64,000 bases of DNA, from contig UBMI01000007.1 of NCBI GenBank assembly GCA_900466475.1, positions 390,569 through 454,568 of the forward strand. Direction: 5' to 3'. This document shows positions 36,289 to 45,269 of this stretch, piece by piece (within the stretch, counting starts at the first letter, position 1; every line of letters starts with the position of its first letter). The DNA comes from Hyphomicrobiales bacterium (GTDB taxonomy: Bacteria > Pseudomonadota > Alphaproteobacteria > Rhizobiales > Rhizobiaceae). The translations under genes were made by a program, and so were the position numbers. The notes below the pieces were generated by a model. It worked only from the letters and a program-made list of their open reading frames with translations, ran no database searches and had not been told where the DNA came from.

Positions 36289-37551
36289 TCATTGAAGTGG
36301 AGCAGAACGAAGTTTGTTCGCCTCGGCGGCAGTGACCGGTGTGCCGCGATTACCCCATGCGGTCCGGATGTAGGAAACGACGGCCGCCACCTCGTCGTCC
36401 GAAAGTGTTACCGCAAAGGGCGGCATGCCGTGCGGCATGGGGTTCTTTTCGGTCGCAGGCGGATAGCCGCCATTTAGCACCATGCGGATGCCGTTGACTG
36501 CCGATTCCATCTGGATCGACTGATTGCCGGCGAGCAGCGGATAATGCGGCGGCCGGCCTTCGCCCTGGGCGCCATGACAGCTGGCGCACTGCTTGTCATA
36601 GACTGACTTGCCGAGACTGATCAGAAGACTCGCCTCTTCCGTCCTGACGGAGGAGCGAGGCGGTGTGGGTTGGTCCTGCGCGATGCTCTTCAGGTAGACG
36701 GCCATGGCGCGGATGTCTTCGTCCGTCATGTACTGGAGACTATTGAAGACCACCTCCGCCATCGGGCCATAGACAGCGCCCCGCGTCGAGATACCTTTCT
36801 GCAGGAGATCGGAGATCTCCTCGATCGACCAGTCGCCAAGCCCGGCCTCCTTGTTGGAGGTCAGCGATGGCGCATACCAGTCCTGCATCGGAATCAGTCC
36901 GCCCTGGAAGGCTTCCGATTCACGGCTTCCGCCAAGCGCGTTGATCGGCGTATGGCACATGCCGCAATGTCCGAGCCCTTCGACCAGATAGGCCCCCCGG
37001 TTCCATTCCTCTGACTGTTTGGCATCCGGCGTGAACTCGCCTTCCTTGAAGAACAACGTCCGCCACCCGAGAATGAGAGAGCGGTTGTTATAGGGAAAGT
37101 CGAGCTCATGCGGACGGTTCGGTTGATGCACCGGCGTGATCGTCTTCAGATAGGCAAAGATCGCGTCACTGTCTTCGCGGGTGACCTTGGTATAGGAGGC
37201 AAACGGCATCGCGGGATAAAGCAGGCCCCCGTCCGGATAACGGCCATGATGCATCGTGTTGTAGAAGTCGTCGGCAGACCATCGGCCGATACCCGTCTCA
37301 TCCGGCGTGATGTTCGATGTATAAAGCGTGCCGAAAGGCGTCGGCATGGCGCGCCCGCCTGAAAAGAGCTTTCCGTCGGGCGCCGTATGGCAAGCAACGC
37401 AGTCTCCGGCGCGCGCGAGATATTCTCCCTTTTTGACCACATCGGAGGAAGCGTCCTGCGGGGACTGCGCTGCGACCGGGGAAAGAGCAAGGACAAACGC
37501 CACCATCGACGACAGGGCAAGGGCGGGCAAAATTCTCGGATGCGCGCTCAT
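36289..37551 (-). CDS. Triheme cytochrome c of the alcohol-dehydrogenase cytochrome subunit type
   Basis: A 420-aa exported cytochrome. A signal peptide covers about 1-28 (ALSSMVAFVLALSPVAAQ). Three heme sites follow: CVACH, CGMCH and CASCH, in the order and spacing of the membrane cytochrome subunit of quinoprotein alcohol/aldehyde dehydrogenases (GEYLARAGDCVACHTAPDGKLFSGGRAMPTPFGTLYTSNITPD). No dehydrogenase is encoded nearby, so it likely serves as an electron carrier to the oxidase encoded in the same operon. It starts in a 4-bp overlap with the preceding gene's stop. Confidence 0.9.
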   Translation of the reverse strand: MSAHPRILPALALSSMVAFVLALSPVAAQSPQDASSDVVKKGEYLARAGDCVACHTAPDGKLFSGGRAMPTPFGTLYTSNITPDETGIGRWSADDFYNTMHHGRYPDGGLLYPAMPFASYTKVTREDSDAIFAYLKTITPVHQPNRPHELDFPYNNRSLILGWRTLFFKEGEFTPDAKQSEEWNRGAYLVEGLGHCGMCHTPINALGGSRESEAFQGGLIPMQDWYAPSLTSNKEAGLGDWSIEEISDLLQKGISTRGAVYGPMAEVVFNSLQYMTDEDIRAMAVYLKSIAQDQPTPPRSSVRTEEASLLISLGKSVYDKQCASCHGAQGEGRPPHYPLLAGNQSIQMESAVNGIRMVLNGGYPPATEKNPMPHGMPPFAVTLSDDEVAAVVSYIRTAWGNRGTPVTAAEANKLRSAPLQ

Positions 37552-38264
37552 GGCTTATTGCCCTCCGGCTGGCTGCCACATGCAAAAGGCAGAGAATAGG
37601 ATCCGGCAGGAGAAGGCGCGGGATCTGCGGGCTGAGGCTGATTGGCGAGATAGGCGGCGACGGCACGCACATCGTCTTCCGTAAGGTGCCCGGCCACAAG
37701 CTGCATGCAGTCAGGCGCGATTGCCGTTCGCGTACCATAGCGCCATCCGCCGAGCTGTGCGCTGATATAGCTTGCCCGCAATCCGAGAAGTCCGGGGATT
37801 CCGGGTGACTGCCCCGTCAGGGCACCGCCATGACAGCTGACACAGGCCGGAATCGAGCGGTCGAGGTCGCCCTGCGTGACGAGCGCATGCCCGTGATCGA
37901 GCACCGCCTGACTGACGTCAGGTGGAGACTTTTCGGGCAGAGCCGGCCGCTGGTCGGCGAAATACTCGGCAAACTGCCGCAGGTAGTCGTCCGTCAAATA
38001 GGCGAGCAGATAGTTCATCGGCGGGTACTTGCGCCTGCCCGATTTGAAGGCTTCCAGCTGGTTATGGAGATATCCTGCAGGCTTACCCGCAAGTCGCGGG
38101 AAATAGGGGTCGTTCGTGCCCTTCCCTTCCACACCGTGGCACGGGGTACAGGCTTGAACGCGCTCCGCCATGTCATCCGGATAGGCCTTGGCTTCCTGGG
38201 CAGGGGCCATGCTTGCTCCCAGGAAGAAAAGACAGCATGCCAGGAAGGTCTCTCGTATGAGCAC
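37548..38264 (-). CDS. Exported diheme cytochrome c, first gene of the oxidase operon
   Basis: A 238-aa cytochrome with heme sites CTPCH and CVSCH. I place the start at the GTG 38264, with GGAGG 7 bp upstream. It opens directly into a signal peptide (VLIRETFLACCLFFLGASMAPAQ). The ORF reaches back to 38387, but that would run through the predicted promoter. Family pattern GKGTNDPYFPRLAGKPAGYLHNQLEAFKSG is typical of c4/c553-like electron carriers. It leads six overlapping or nearly overlapping genes ending at 33139. Confidence 0.85.
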   Translation of the reverse strand: MLIRETFLACCLFFLGASMAPAQEAKAYPDDMAERVQACTPCHGVEGKGTNDPYFPRLAGKPAGYLHNQLEAFKSGRRKYPPMNYLLAYLTDDYLRQFAEYFADQRPALPEKSPPDVSQAVLDHGHALVTQGDLDRSIPACVSCHGGALTGQSPGIPGLLGLRASYISAQLGGWRYGTRTAIAPDCMQLVAGHLTEDDVRAVAAYLANQPQPADPAPSPAGSYSLPFACGSQPEGNKP

Positions 38265-38360
38265 TACGTTTCCTCCGGAGCACAAACCACAGGTGAAAAA
38301 TCTTGATGGGCGAAAACCCGGAAAGGCATGATAACGACGGGGCAGATTCGATCCGGTCCG

Positions 38361-38409
38361 CGCCGAATAAGTAGCCGCATTCGACAATCCTCGCCTTGAC
38401 AGAAATCAA
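38361..38409 (-). promoter_or_regulatory. FNR/FixK-type class II promoter of the oxidase operon
   Basis: TTGACAGAAATCAA (38396-38409, + strand) fits the FNR/FixK consensus TTGAY-N4-RTCAA at all ten positions. On the minus strand, TACTTA at 38373-38368 can serve as a -10 element. That would put the transcript start near 38361, with the box centred at -41.5, the class II activator position. The first start codon (GTG 38264) is about 97 nt further on. Predicted effect: activation under low oxygen. Confidence 0.65.
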
Positions 38410-38528
38410 GAAAGAACGCGAACCGCTTGATATTGGCGATTTTTTATATGGACGGAATCGCCCTCGTTCGATCTGCTTTCGGGACCGGCGACCGGCCTTC
38501 GCCCCTTGTGGGAAAGACTTTGTAATCG

Positions 38529-39398
38529 TCAGCCTTCGAAGATCGAATAGCCGATATCGCGCAGATGATCCGGATCGGCAATCGCATCGACCGTCGAGAT
38601 CCTGTCGCCTTCGAAGCCCAGCGCCAGCACAACGCGCAACTGCCCGTGGATGAAGACAACAAGACCGATTTCGCCATCGACAAGTGCAGCTTTCGCCGAC
38701 GTCGCCCGTCCCTTGAAGTTTTCGGCGACGGCTTGCGCGCCGCGAAGCGGAGTGACATCCCCGAGTTGGATCGCAGCCGCATCCGGCCGGAAGACCGCAT
38801 CCGGCGTGAGCACTGCAATCAGCCCGGCCAGATCGCCGTTGCGCGAGGCGAGGAGGAAAGCCTCGGCAATGCTCCGCTTGCGCGTAAGGTCGACATCAGG
38901 CGTTTCCGGTTGCCCCTGCACCCGGCGCCGGGCGCGGCTGGCAAGCTGCCGGGTGGCGGCAGCACTTCGCCCGATGACTGCGGCAATTTCTTCGAACGGG
39001 AGATCGAACATGTCGTGCAGCACGAAGGCGACGCGTTCGGCCGGCGAAAGGGTTTGCAGGACCACGAGCAAGGCGACGCCGACGGAATCGGCAAAGGCTG
39101 CCTCCCGTTCAGGATTGCTGGCAATATCGACAATCGCGCCATGCGCCGGCAGGTCGAGCGGCTCTTCATGGCGCGTCTTGCGCGAGCGCAGCATGTCGAG
39201 ACAAATCCGCGCGACGACTGTCGTCAACCAGCCGCCAAGATTGTCGACACTGTCTCTGTCCGATCTTGTCAGGCGCAGCCATGCCTCTTGCACTGCATCC
39301 TCCGCCTCCGCCCGGGAGCCGAGCATGCGGAAGGCGACGGCCCGCAGATGCCCACGGTTCGCCTCGAATTCCTCGGCCAGCCATCTTTTCTCGTCCAT
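38529..39398 (-). CDS. ECF41-type sigma factor with C-terminal SnoaL-like domain (SigJ family)
   Basis: A 289-aa extracytoplasmic-function sigma factor. Region 2 is seen in FRMLGSRAEAEDAVQEAWLRL and GGWLTTVVARICLDMLRSRKTR; region 4 in LSPAERVAFVLHDMFDLPFEEIAAVIGRSAAATRQLASRARRRV. The last ~115 residues are the SnoaL/NTF2-like extension of ECF41 proteins (LLASRNGDLAGLIAVLTPDAVFRPD), which controls sigma activity in place of a separate anti-sigma factor. ECF41 genes usually adjoin a carboxymuconolactone decarboxylase or oxidoreductase gene; an AhpD-like protein is encoded at 41262, two genes away. Confidence 0.9.
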   Translation of the reverse strand: MDEKRWLAEEFEANRGHLRAVAFRMLGSRAEAEDAVQEAWLRLTRSDRDSVDNLGGWLTTVVARICLDMLRSRKTRHEEPLDLPAHGAIVDIASNPEREAAFADSVGVALLVVLQTLSPAERVAFVLHDMFDLPFEEIAAVIGRSAAATRQLASRARRRVQGQPETPDVDLTRKRSIAEAFLLASRNGDLAGLIAVLTPDAVFRPDAAAIQLGDVTPLRGAQAVAENFKGRATSAKAALVDGEIGLVVFIHGQLRVVLALGFEGDRISTVDAIADPDHLRDIGYSIFEG

Positions 39399-39562
39399 CG
39401 ATCCATTCCTTGTCCTGTTGCATCAAAGACCATGACGAACGGAAGCGGGACGATGTGACAGGAGCGGCATCACATCAAGCCCACGAAATTCTACTGGCGA
39501 CTTGACCTGCCGCATTTTTCATTGGCTGATGGCGCGTATATCCCTCCCTATGGTGTTTCCCG

Positions 39563-40225
39563 ATGTCCTCCCGATTTGATAGTTCCAGACAATATGCCGC
39601 CTTCCTGTTCGACATGGATGGCACGATCCTGAGCTCAACGGCGTCAGCAGAGCGCGTCTGGGGACGCTGGGCGGAGCGGCACGGGCTGGATGTAGAAAAA
39701 TTCCTGCCGATTATGCACGGATCACGAGGTATCGACACGATCCGGCGGCTGAACCTTCCCGGCGTTGATGCAGAAGCAGAAGCTGCGCAGATCACCGAAG
39801 AGGAAATCCAGGATGTCGAAGGCGTCATCGCGCTGCCGGGTGCCGCCGATTTTTTGGCTTCGCTGCCGCCAAACCGGTGGACGATCGTCACCTCTTCACC
39901 GCGTCGCCTTGCTGAGCGACGGCTCGAGGCAGCCGGCCTCCCGATGCCGCAGGCGATCGTGACGGCGGAAGACGTGACCGTCGGCAAGCCCGACCCGCAA
40001 TGCTATATCCTCGGCGCAGAGAAGCTCGGCTTTGCAACGCATGAATGCCTGGTCTTTGAAGATGTCGAAGCCGGCGTAAAGGCAGGAGCGGCAGCCGGCG
40101 CCGATGTCATGGTCATCACGGCCGCCGGTCACAAGCATTCGCTGAAAGGTTATCCGGAGATCGAACATTATGCCGATGCGACCGTTGTCATTGCTGACAG
40201 CGGCCACCTTTCGATTAAGTTCTGA
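39563..40225 (+). CDS. HAD-superfamily sugar-phosphate phosphatase-like hydrolase
   Basis: A 220-aa HAD hydrolase. Motif I is FLFDMDGTILSS with the nucleophile and acid Asp, motif II is VTSS, motif III Lys is in TVGKPDPQCY, and motif IV is FEDVEAG. A helical cap (about 25-95) of the beta-phosphoglucomutase/GS1-like type is present. It most resembles YfbT/2-deoxyglucose-6-phosphatase-like enzymes that remove phosphate from small sugar phosphates. The next gene starts 30 bp after its stop, so they may be co-transcribed. Confidence 0.85.
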   Translation: MSSRFDSSRQYAAFLFDMDGTILSSTASAERVWGRWAERHGLDVEKFLPIMHGSRGIDTIRRLNLPGVDAEAEAAQITEEEIQDVEGVIALPGAADFLASLPPNRWTIVTSSPRRLAERRLEAAGLPMPQAIVTAEDVTVGKPDPQCYILGAEKLGFATHECLVFEDVEAGVKAGAAAGADVMVITAAGHKHSLKGYPEIEHYADATVVIADSGHLSIKF

Positions 40226-40255
40226 GTGCCTGCCGCACAGCCGAAAGGAATTCCC

Positions 40256-40948
40256 ATGAAGCCGGAAATTGTCTGCCTGATGATGTCGTCGCTCGACGGT
40301 GGCCTGCATCCGAGCAAATGGACCGAAAGCCCCGATGGCGGACGCAAGGAATGGTCGGCGCTCTATCAGCAGATCCATGAAGAACTGCAGGGCGACGCCT
40401 GGCTTGTCGGGCGCGTGACCATGGCCGAAATGGCGAAGGGAGGGCCGCATCCGCCACAATCTGCCGGCTCGGTCGAACGGCCGAACCATTTTGCCGATCG
40501 CAAGGCAAACAACTACGCGATCGCACTCGACACGTCGGGCAAGCTGCATTTCACGCGAGCAGATATTGAAGGCGACCATATCGTTGTCATCCTCGGCAAT
40601 ACCGTGCCGGACACCCATCTCGCAGAGCTCGCTGCCGACGGCATCTCCTACATCGTTTCGCCATCAGTAGATATCGACCTGCCCGCAGCGCTCGATGTGC
40701 TGGAGAAGGAACTCGGCATCCGCAAACTTCTGCTCGAAGGCGGAGCCGCGATCAACGGAGCCTTCTTTGCCGCTGATCTTATCGACGAACTCTATCTGCT
40801 TGTCGCGCCGGCTCTCGACGGTAGCGGCGGCCAGCCTATCGTCACCTTCGAAGGCGGATTGGCGGGCAAGACACAACTCTCGCTCATTTCGGCCGAGACG
40901 AAAGACAACGGCGCCGTCGCCTTGCGATACAAAGTCCGCACCCGATAG
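40256..40948 (+). CDS. RibD C-terminal/dihydrofolate-reductase-like oxidoreductase
   Basis: A 230-aa protein starting at the ATG 40256 with GAAAGGA upstream. It has the DHFR/RibD fold: N-terminal MMSSLDGG (substrate strand), LVGRVTMAEM with the NADPH-contact stretch, NYAIALDTSGKL, and the C-terminal LGIRKLLLEGGAAINGAFFAADLIDELYLLVAPALDG typical of RibD_C proteins. It is a NADPH-dependent reductase of unknown substrate. It lacks the deaminase half of true RibD, so a role in riboflavin synthesis is not supported. Confidence 0.82.
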   Translation: MKPEIVCLMMSSLDGGLHPSKWTESPDGGRKEWSALYQQIHEELQGDAWLVGRVTMAEMAKGGPHPPQSAGSVERPNHFADRKANNYAIALDTSGKLHFTRADIEGDHIVVILGNTVPDTHLAELAADGISYIVSPSVDIDLPAALDVLEKELGIRKLLLEGGAAINGAFFAADLIDELYLLVAPALDGSGGQPIVTFEGGLAGKTQLSLISAETKDNGAVALRYKVRTR

Positions 40949-41261
40949 CGATTGCGGACAGCCACAGGTACGAGGCCGCTAGATCCACACCCCCAACCAC
41001 CTCTGAGCCTGATATCGTTGTCGCCGGCGCAGGAGCCCGGGATCGGAAATTCACGGCGTTTGAGAGCCTGTGGGCTGCTGGCGAAACGGCCTTGACGACG
41101 GCCGTTAATTCCTGACGTAGCAAATGCTCACCAATTCGCTTCTCATCTTTTTACGCTGCCCTCGTCACACTCTCTGCCCCTGATCCGTCAAATCCACGAC
41201 GAACGAAACCGGCAACTGCCCGGCTCTGCGTCAAACGGAACACGTCATCAGGAGATTGAAC
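40949..41261. other. 313-bp stretch with no convincing gene
   Basis: A + strand frame around 41010-41115 (PDIVVAGAGARDRKF... to NS*) is open but has no start with RBS and no family I recognise. The right end carries the AGGAG of the AhpD-like gene. I see no RNA gene or repeat. Confidence 0.45.
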
Positions 41262-41720
41262 ATGCAAGAGAGAATGGGAAATCCAGCCCTCGTCATCCCC
41301 GACGCCATGCAGGCACTGAATGCCCTCGGCAAACTGCCGGTTACGGTCGGCCTTGCGCCGGGATTTCTGGAGATCATCTATCTGCGCGCCAGCCAGATCA
41401 ACGGCTGCAGCGTCTGCATCGATGGACATTGGCGCATTGCCCGCAAGCACGGCGAGACTGACGAGCGGCTGTTTGCCGTGGCCGGCTGGCGCGAAGCCCC
41501 CTACTACAGCGACGCCGAACGCGCCGCGCTGGCCCTGACCGAAGCCGTCACCCGCCTCAGCGACCGAGCCGATCCGGTGCCGGATGAGGTCTGGGAGGAA
41601 TGCACGCGCCATTACGATGGCAAGAGCCTTGCGGCCCTCGTCATCGCAATTGCCAATATCAATGTCTGGAACCGGCTGAACGTCGCCACCCGGCAGGTCG
41701 CGGGACAGTGGAAGCCCTGA
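41262..41720 (+). CDS. AhpD-like carboxymuconolactone decarboxylase-family protein
   Basis: A 152-aa COMD-domain protein. The ATG at 41262 has AGGAG 7 bp upstream, better than the in-frame TTG at 41256. The redox motif is seen in SQINGCSVCIDGHWRIARKHGE, a Cys-x-x-Cys with following His typical of AhpD-type proteins. Such proteins act in peroxide or thiol defence, and similar genes are the usual partner of ECF41 sigma factors like the one at 38.5-39.4 kb. It converges on rhaI (18-bp gap). Confidence 0.85.
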   Translation: MQERMGNPALVIPDAMQALNALGKLPVTVGLAPGFLEIIYLRASQINGCSVCIDGHWRIARKHGETDERLFAVAGWREAPYYSDAERAALALTEAVTRLSDRADPVPDEVWEECTRHYDGKSLAALVIAIANINVWNRLNVATRQVAGQWKP

Positions 41721-41738
41721 TCGACGGCTTCCAACCGA

Positions 41739-43031
41739 TCAGATGATACCACCGCCGCCGGAGACGGAGGCGGGACGCTCAGCGGCTACCTTTTTGCGGT
41801 AGCCGCTGGTGCGGTAGGCAGCGATCGGGTCGATCGCCCCGCCCGCACGGCGGCGCGCTTCGGCCAGAATCGGCTCGACATCGGCGCGGTAGGCGCGCTT
41901 CAGCGTTTCCGACGCCATCAGCGCGTCATTGTCCTGCTGATAACCTTCGAGCGCCTTGCGATCAACGATCAAGGCCTGCGCATAGGCACGGCGGATTTCG
42001 TTGGCGCTGTTGATCAGGCTTTCGATCGGATCCGTCACATTATGCGACTGGTCGATCATATGGGCCGGATGGAAATCGTTGACGCCGCGCTGTTCGGCAT
42101 CGACGAGCTCGTTGAAAACGAGGAACAGGCGATAGGGCTCGATCGAACCAGCATCAAGATCGTCGTCACCATATTTCGAGTCATTGAAATGGAAGCCGCC
42201 GAGCTTGCCGAACTGGATAAGACGGGCGACGATCATTTCGATATTGGTGTTCGGTGCGTGATGACCGAGGTCGACCAGGCAATAGGCCTTGGGACCGAGC
42301 GTCTGGGCGATCAGATAGTTGGTGCCCCAATCCTGCACGATCGTCGAGTAGAAGGCTGGCTCGTACATCTTGTGTTCGGAAAAGAGCCGCCAATCGTCCG
42401 GCAGCGCCTTGTAAATGTCGGCCATCGAGGCGAGATAACGCTCAAACGCCTTGGTGAAGTTGCTCTGGCCGGGAAAGTTGGAACCGTCGCCGATCCAGAC
42501 GGTGAGCGCCTTGGAGCCGATCGCCTTGCCGATCTCGATGCATTCGATGTTATGTTCGATCGCCTGTTGCCGGGTCGCCGCATCCGTGTGGCTGAGCGAA
42601 CCATATTTATAGGTCAGCTTCTGGCCGGGGGCATCCGAGAAGGTGTTGGAGTTCATCGCGTCGAAACCGAGGCCGAGCGCATCGCCCTTCGCCTTCAGAT
42701 CCTTCACATCGGTCTTGTCCCAGGGAATATGCAGGGAAACGGTCGGCGTTGCCTGCGTCAGCTGGTTGATGACGGCGCAATCGTCGAGCTTGTCGAAGAT
42801 ACCGCGCGGCTCGCCGGTGCCCGGGAATCGTGCAAAGCGCGTGCCCCCGGTGCCCACGCCCCAGGAGGGCACGGCCACGGTGAATTCCGAAACCTTGCGG
42901 GTGATCGCCTCGATATCGACGCCGCGACGGGCGAGTGTGGCGCCAAGCGCTTCGTAGTCAGCCTTCAGCGCGCCAGCGCGCTTGTCGTTTTCCGTTGCGA
43001 CCAGATCCGGCGCAATCCTGAATTCAGCCAT
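41739..43031 (-). CDS. rhaI: L-rhamnose isomerase (rhizobial RhaI type)
   Basis: A 430-aa xylose-isomerase-like TIM-barrel protein that converts L-rhamnose to L-rhamnulose. Recognisable stretches are VAVPSWGVGTGGTRFARFPG, VWIGDGSNFPGQSNF, LFSEHKMYEPAFYSTIVQDWG with the first metal Glu, YCLVDLGHHAPNTNIE with the metal Asp, and GGFHFNDSKYGDDDLD with His/Asp ligands. It follows rhaD on the minus strand after a 50-bp gap, exactly as in the described R. leguminosarum rhaDI transcript. Confidence 0.92.
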   Translation of the reverse strand: MAEFRIAPDLVATENDKRAGALKADYEALGATLARRGVDIEAITRKVSEFTVAVPSWGVGTGGTRFARFPGTGEPRGIFDKLDDCAVINQLTQATPTVSLHIPWDKTDVKDLKAKGDALGLGFDAMNSNTFSDAPGQKLTYKYGSLSHTDAATRQQAIEHNIECIEIGKAIGSKALTVWIGDGSNFPGQSNFTKAFERYLASMADIYKALPDDWRLFSEHKMYEPAFYSTIVQDWGTNYLIAQTLGPKAYCLVDLGHHAPNTNIEMIVARLIQFGKLGGFHFNDSKYGDDDLDAGSIEPYRLFLVFNELVDAEQRGVNDFHPAHMIDQSHNVTDPIESLINSANEIRRAYAQALIVDRKALEGYQQDNDALMASETLKRAYRADVEPILAEARRRAGGAIDPIAAYRTSGYRKKVAAERPASVSGGGGII

Positions 43032-43081
43032 GTCTTCCTCCCAGAGATTTTGTTGCGGCGGGCAACGCCCGCCGCTGGCGA

Positions 43082-45178
43082 TCAGCGCGTGAAGCTTTGA
43101 ACATTGCCGGCATCGACATTGATGATATTGCCGGTCGACTTGGCCGAAAGATCGGATGCCAGGAAGTAGACGGCTTCGGCGATGTCTTCCGGGAATACGT
43201 TGAGCTTCAGCATGGAACGCTTGCGGTAATGTTCCTCGAGATCGTCCACTTCGATCTTCGAAGAAGCCGCGCGCTGTTCACGCCATTCGCCGCTCCAGAT
43301 CTTCGAGCCGCGGAGCACCGCATCCGGATTGACTGTGTTGACGCGGATGCCGGCCTCTGCGCCTTCGAGCGCCAGGCAACGGGCAAGGTGGATTTCGGCA
43401 GCCTTTGCCGTGCAATAGGCCGCCGCATTCGGCGAAGCGGCAAGACCATTCTTCGATGCAATGAAGACGACGTTGCCGCCAAGCGCCTGACGGCGGAAGA
43501 GACGGAAAGCTTCGCGCGAAACGAGGAAATAGCCGGTCGCCAGAATGTCGATATTGCGATTCCACGTCGAAAGCTCTGTCGTCTCGATCGGCGCCGAAGA
43601 CGCGATGCCGGCATTCGAAACGAGGATATCGATGCCGCCGAACTCGACGCAGGATTCGGCGAAGGAGGCGATGACTCCGTCTTCCTTGGTAACGTCGAGC
43701 TTCAGAGTGCGCACCGCATCCGCGCCGTACTTCTTCACGAATTCGGCTTCGGTCGATTCAAGTGCGGCCTGATCGATATCGGCAAGCACCACGCAGGCGC
43801 CCTCGCCGACGAGGCGCGCAGCCGTGGCGCGACCGATACCGCCGGCGCCGCCGGTCACGAAGGCGACCTTGCCTGCCAGGCTCTTCGGCTTCGGCATGCG
43901 CTGCAGCTTGGCTTCTTCAAGCAGCCAGTATTCGATATCGAAGGCTTCCTGCTCCGGCAGGCCCTGATATTCCGAGACCGTCGAGGAACCGCGCATCACG
44001 TTGATTGCGTTGACATAGAATTCGCTGGCGATACGAGCCGTCGCCTTGTCCCGGGCAAAGGACAGCATGCCGACGCCCGGCACCAGGAAGATGACCGGAT
44101 TGGCGTCACGCATGGCGGGCGAATTGGCGTGCTTGCAGGCATTGTAGTAGCGGGCGTAATCGGCGCGATAATCTTCAAGCGCCTTGTCAAGGCCGGCGAT
44201 GATGGCATCGACATCAGGCTTTGCCGGATCGAGATCGACGATCAGCGGGCGGATCTTGGTGCGCAGGAAGTGGTCCGGGCAGCTGGTGCCGAGCGCACCA
44301 AGCGGGCGCAGGTCCTTCGAATTGACGAATTCAAGTACGGCGTCCTGATCATCGAAGTGTCCGAGCTTGCGCTCCTGCTTGCCGATACGTCCGCGGATTT
44401 CCGGCATCAGGCGGGCAGCAATCGCGCGGCGCTCTGCTACCGGCAGGCTCTGCACGACGGCACCGCCGAAGATCGTCTTTCCCTCGGTCTGGCCGGCGAA
44501 CCATTCGATTGCCTTGTTGATGATATCGAGCGTCAGTTCGTAGCAGGCCTTGGCATCGTTTGCCCAGGTGAAGAGGCCGTGGCTCTCGAGCACGACACCC
44601 TTAGCCGTGGGGTTCGCCTTGACGAAAGCTTCAAGGTCGAGGCCGAGTTGGAAGCCAGGGCGGCGCCACGGTAGCCAGCCGATCGCGTCACCGAAGATCT
44701 GCTTGGTCAATTCCTTGGAGTTTTTGGAGGCGGCGATGGCGATGATCGCGTCCGGATGCATGTGGTCGACATGCGTAAAGGGCACGAAACCATGCAGCGG
44801 CGTGTCGATCGAAGCGGCGCGGGCATTGAGGTTGAAAGTGCAATGCGGCAGGAAGCCGACCATGCGGTCTTCGTCTTCGACGCCCTTGTAGATGCCTTTC
44901 AGCGATTCCAGCTTGTCCTGATAAAGTGTCGCGAAACCGTCGAGCTTGATCGTGCCGACATCGCCGCCCGAGCCCTTGACCCAGAGAACCTGAACCTTGC
45001 CGCCGCTTAGCGGGTCGGTTTCCATGACCTTGGCCGACGTGTTGCCGCCGCCATAATTGGTGATGCGCTTGTCGGCGCCGAGCAGATTCGAACGATAGAG
45101 AAGCTTGCCGGGCTCATCGAGGCCCGCCGCATAAGCATCATCCCACCGGTTCTCGAGAAGTCGAACCTTTGCCGCCAT
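43082..45178 (-). CDS. rhaD: Bifunctional rhamnulose-1-phosphate aldolase/lactaldehyde dehydrogenase
   Basis: A 698-aa fusion. Residues ~1-420 form a class II aldolase domain (NYGGGNTSAKV, WVKGSGGDVGTI, PLHGFVPFTHVDHMHPDA with the metal His pair). Residues ~430-698 are an SDR domain (VTGGAGGIG, SNAG, AAAYCTAKAAE with Tyr-x-x-x-Lys). The first half cleaves L-rhamnulose 1-phosphate to dihydroxyacetone phosphate and L-lactaldehyde; the second oxidises the lactaldehyde. The fused form avoids release of a reactive aldehyde. The gene is divergent from rhaR across a 208-bp region with paired operators. Confidence 0.93.
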   Translation of the reverse strand: MAAKVRLLENRWDDAYAAGLDEPGKLLYRSNLLGADKRITNYGGGNTSAKVMETDPLSGGKVQVLWVKGSGGDVGTIKLDGFATLYQDKLESLKGIYKGVEDEDRMVGFLPHCTFNLNARAASIDTPLHGFVPFTHVDHMHPDAIIAIAASKNSKELTKQIFGDAIGWLPWRRPGFQLGLDLEAFVKANPTAKGVVLESHGLFTWANDAKACYELTLDIINKAIEWFAGQTEGKTIFGGAVVQSLPVAERRAIAARLMPEIRGRIGKQERKLGHFDDQDAVLEFVNSKDLRPLGALGTSCPDHFLRTKIRPLIVDLDPAKPDVDAIIAGLDKALEDYRADYARYYNACKHANSPAMRDANPVIFLVPGVGMLSFARDKATARIASEFYVNAINVMRGSSTVSEYQGLPEQEAFDIEYWLLEEAKLQRMPKPKSLAGKVAFVTGGAGGIGRATAARLVGEGACVVLADIDQAALESTEAEFVKKYGADAVRTLKLDVTKEDGVIASFAESCVEFGGIDILVSNAGIASSAPIETTELSTWNRNIDILATGYFLVSREAFRLFRRQALGGNVVFIASKNGLAASPNAAAYCTAKAAEIHLARCLALEGAEAGIRVNTVNPDAVLRGSKIWSGEWREQRAASSKIEVDDLEEHYRKRSMLKLNVFPEDIAEAVYFLASDLSAKSTGNIINVDAGNVQSFTR

Positions 45179-45269
45179 GTCATCCTCCCATATAGGCTTG
45201 TGTATAGGCCTGCGGGCGCCGCGATAAGCACGCCCTTTCGCTCACGGTATCGCGCATCAAAATGGCGCT

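Noticed and set aside
38427..38440. Second possible FNR half-site (TTGATATTGGCGAT) next to the anaerobox.
   Set aside because: Only the left half fits; the right half GCGAT does not match RTCAA, so I do not count it as a binding site.
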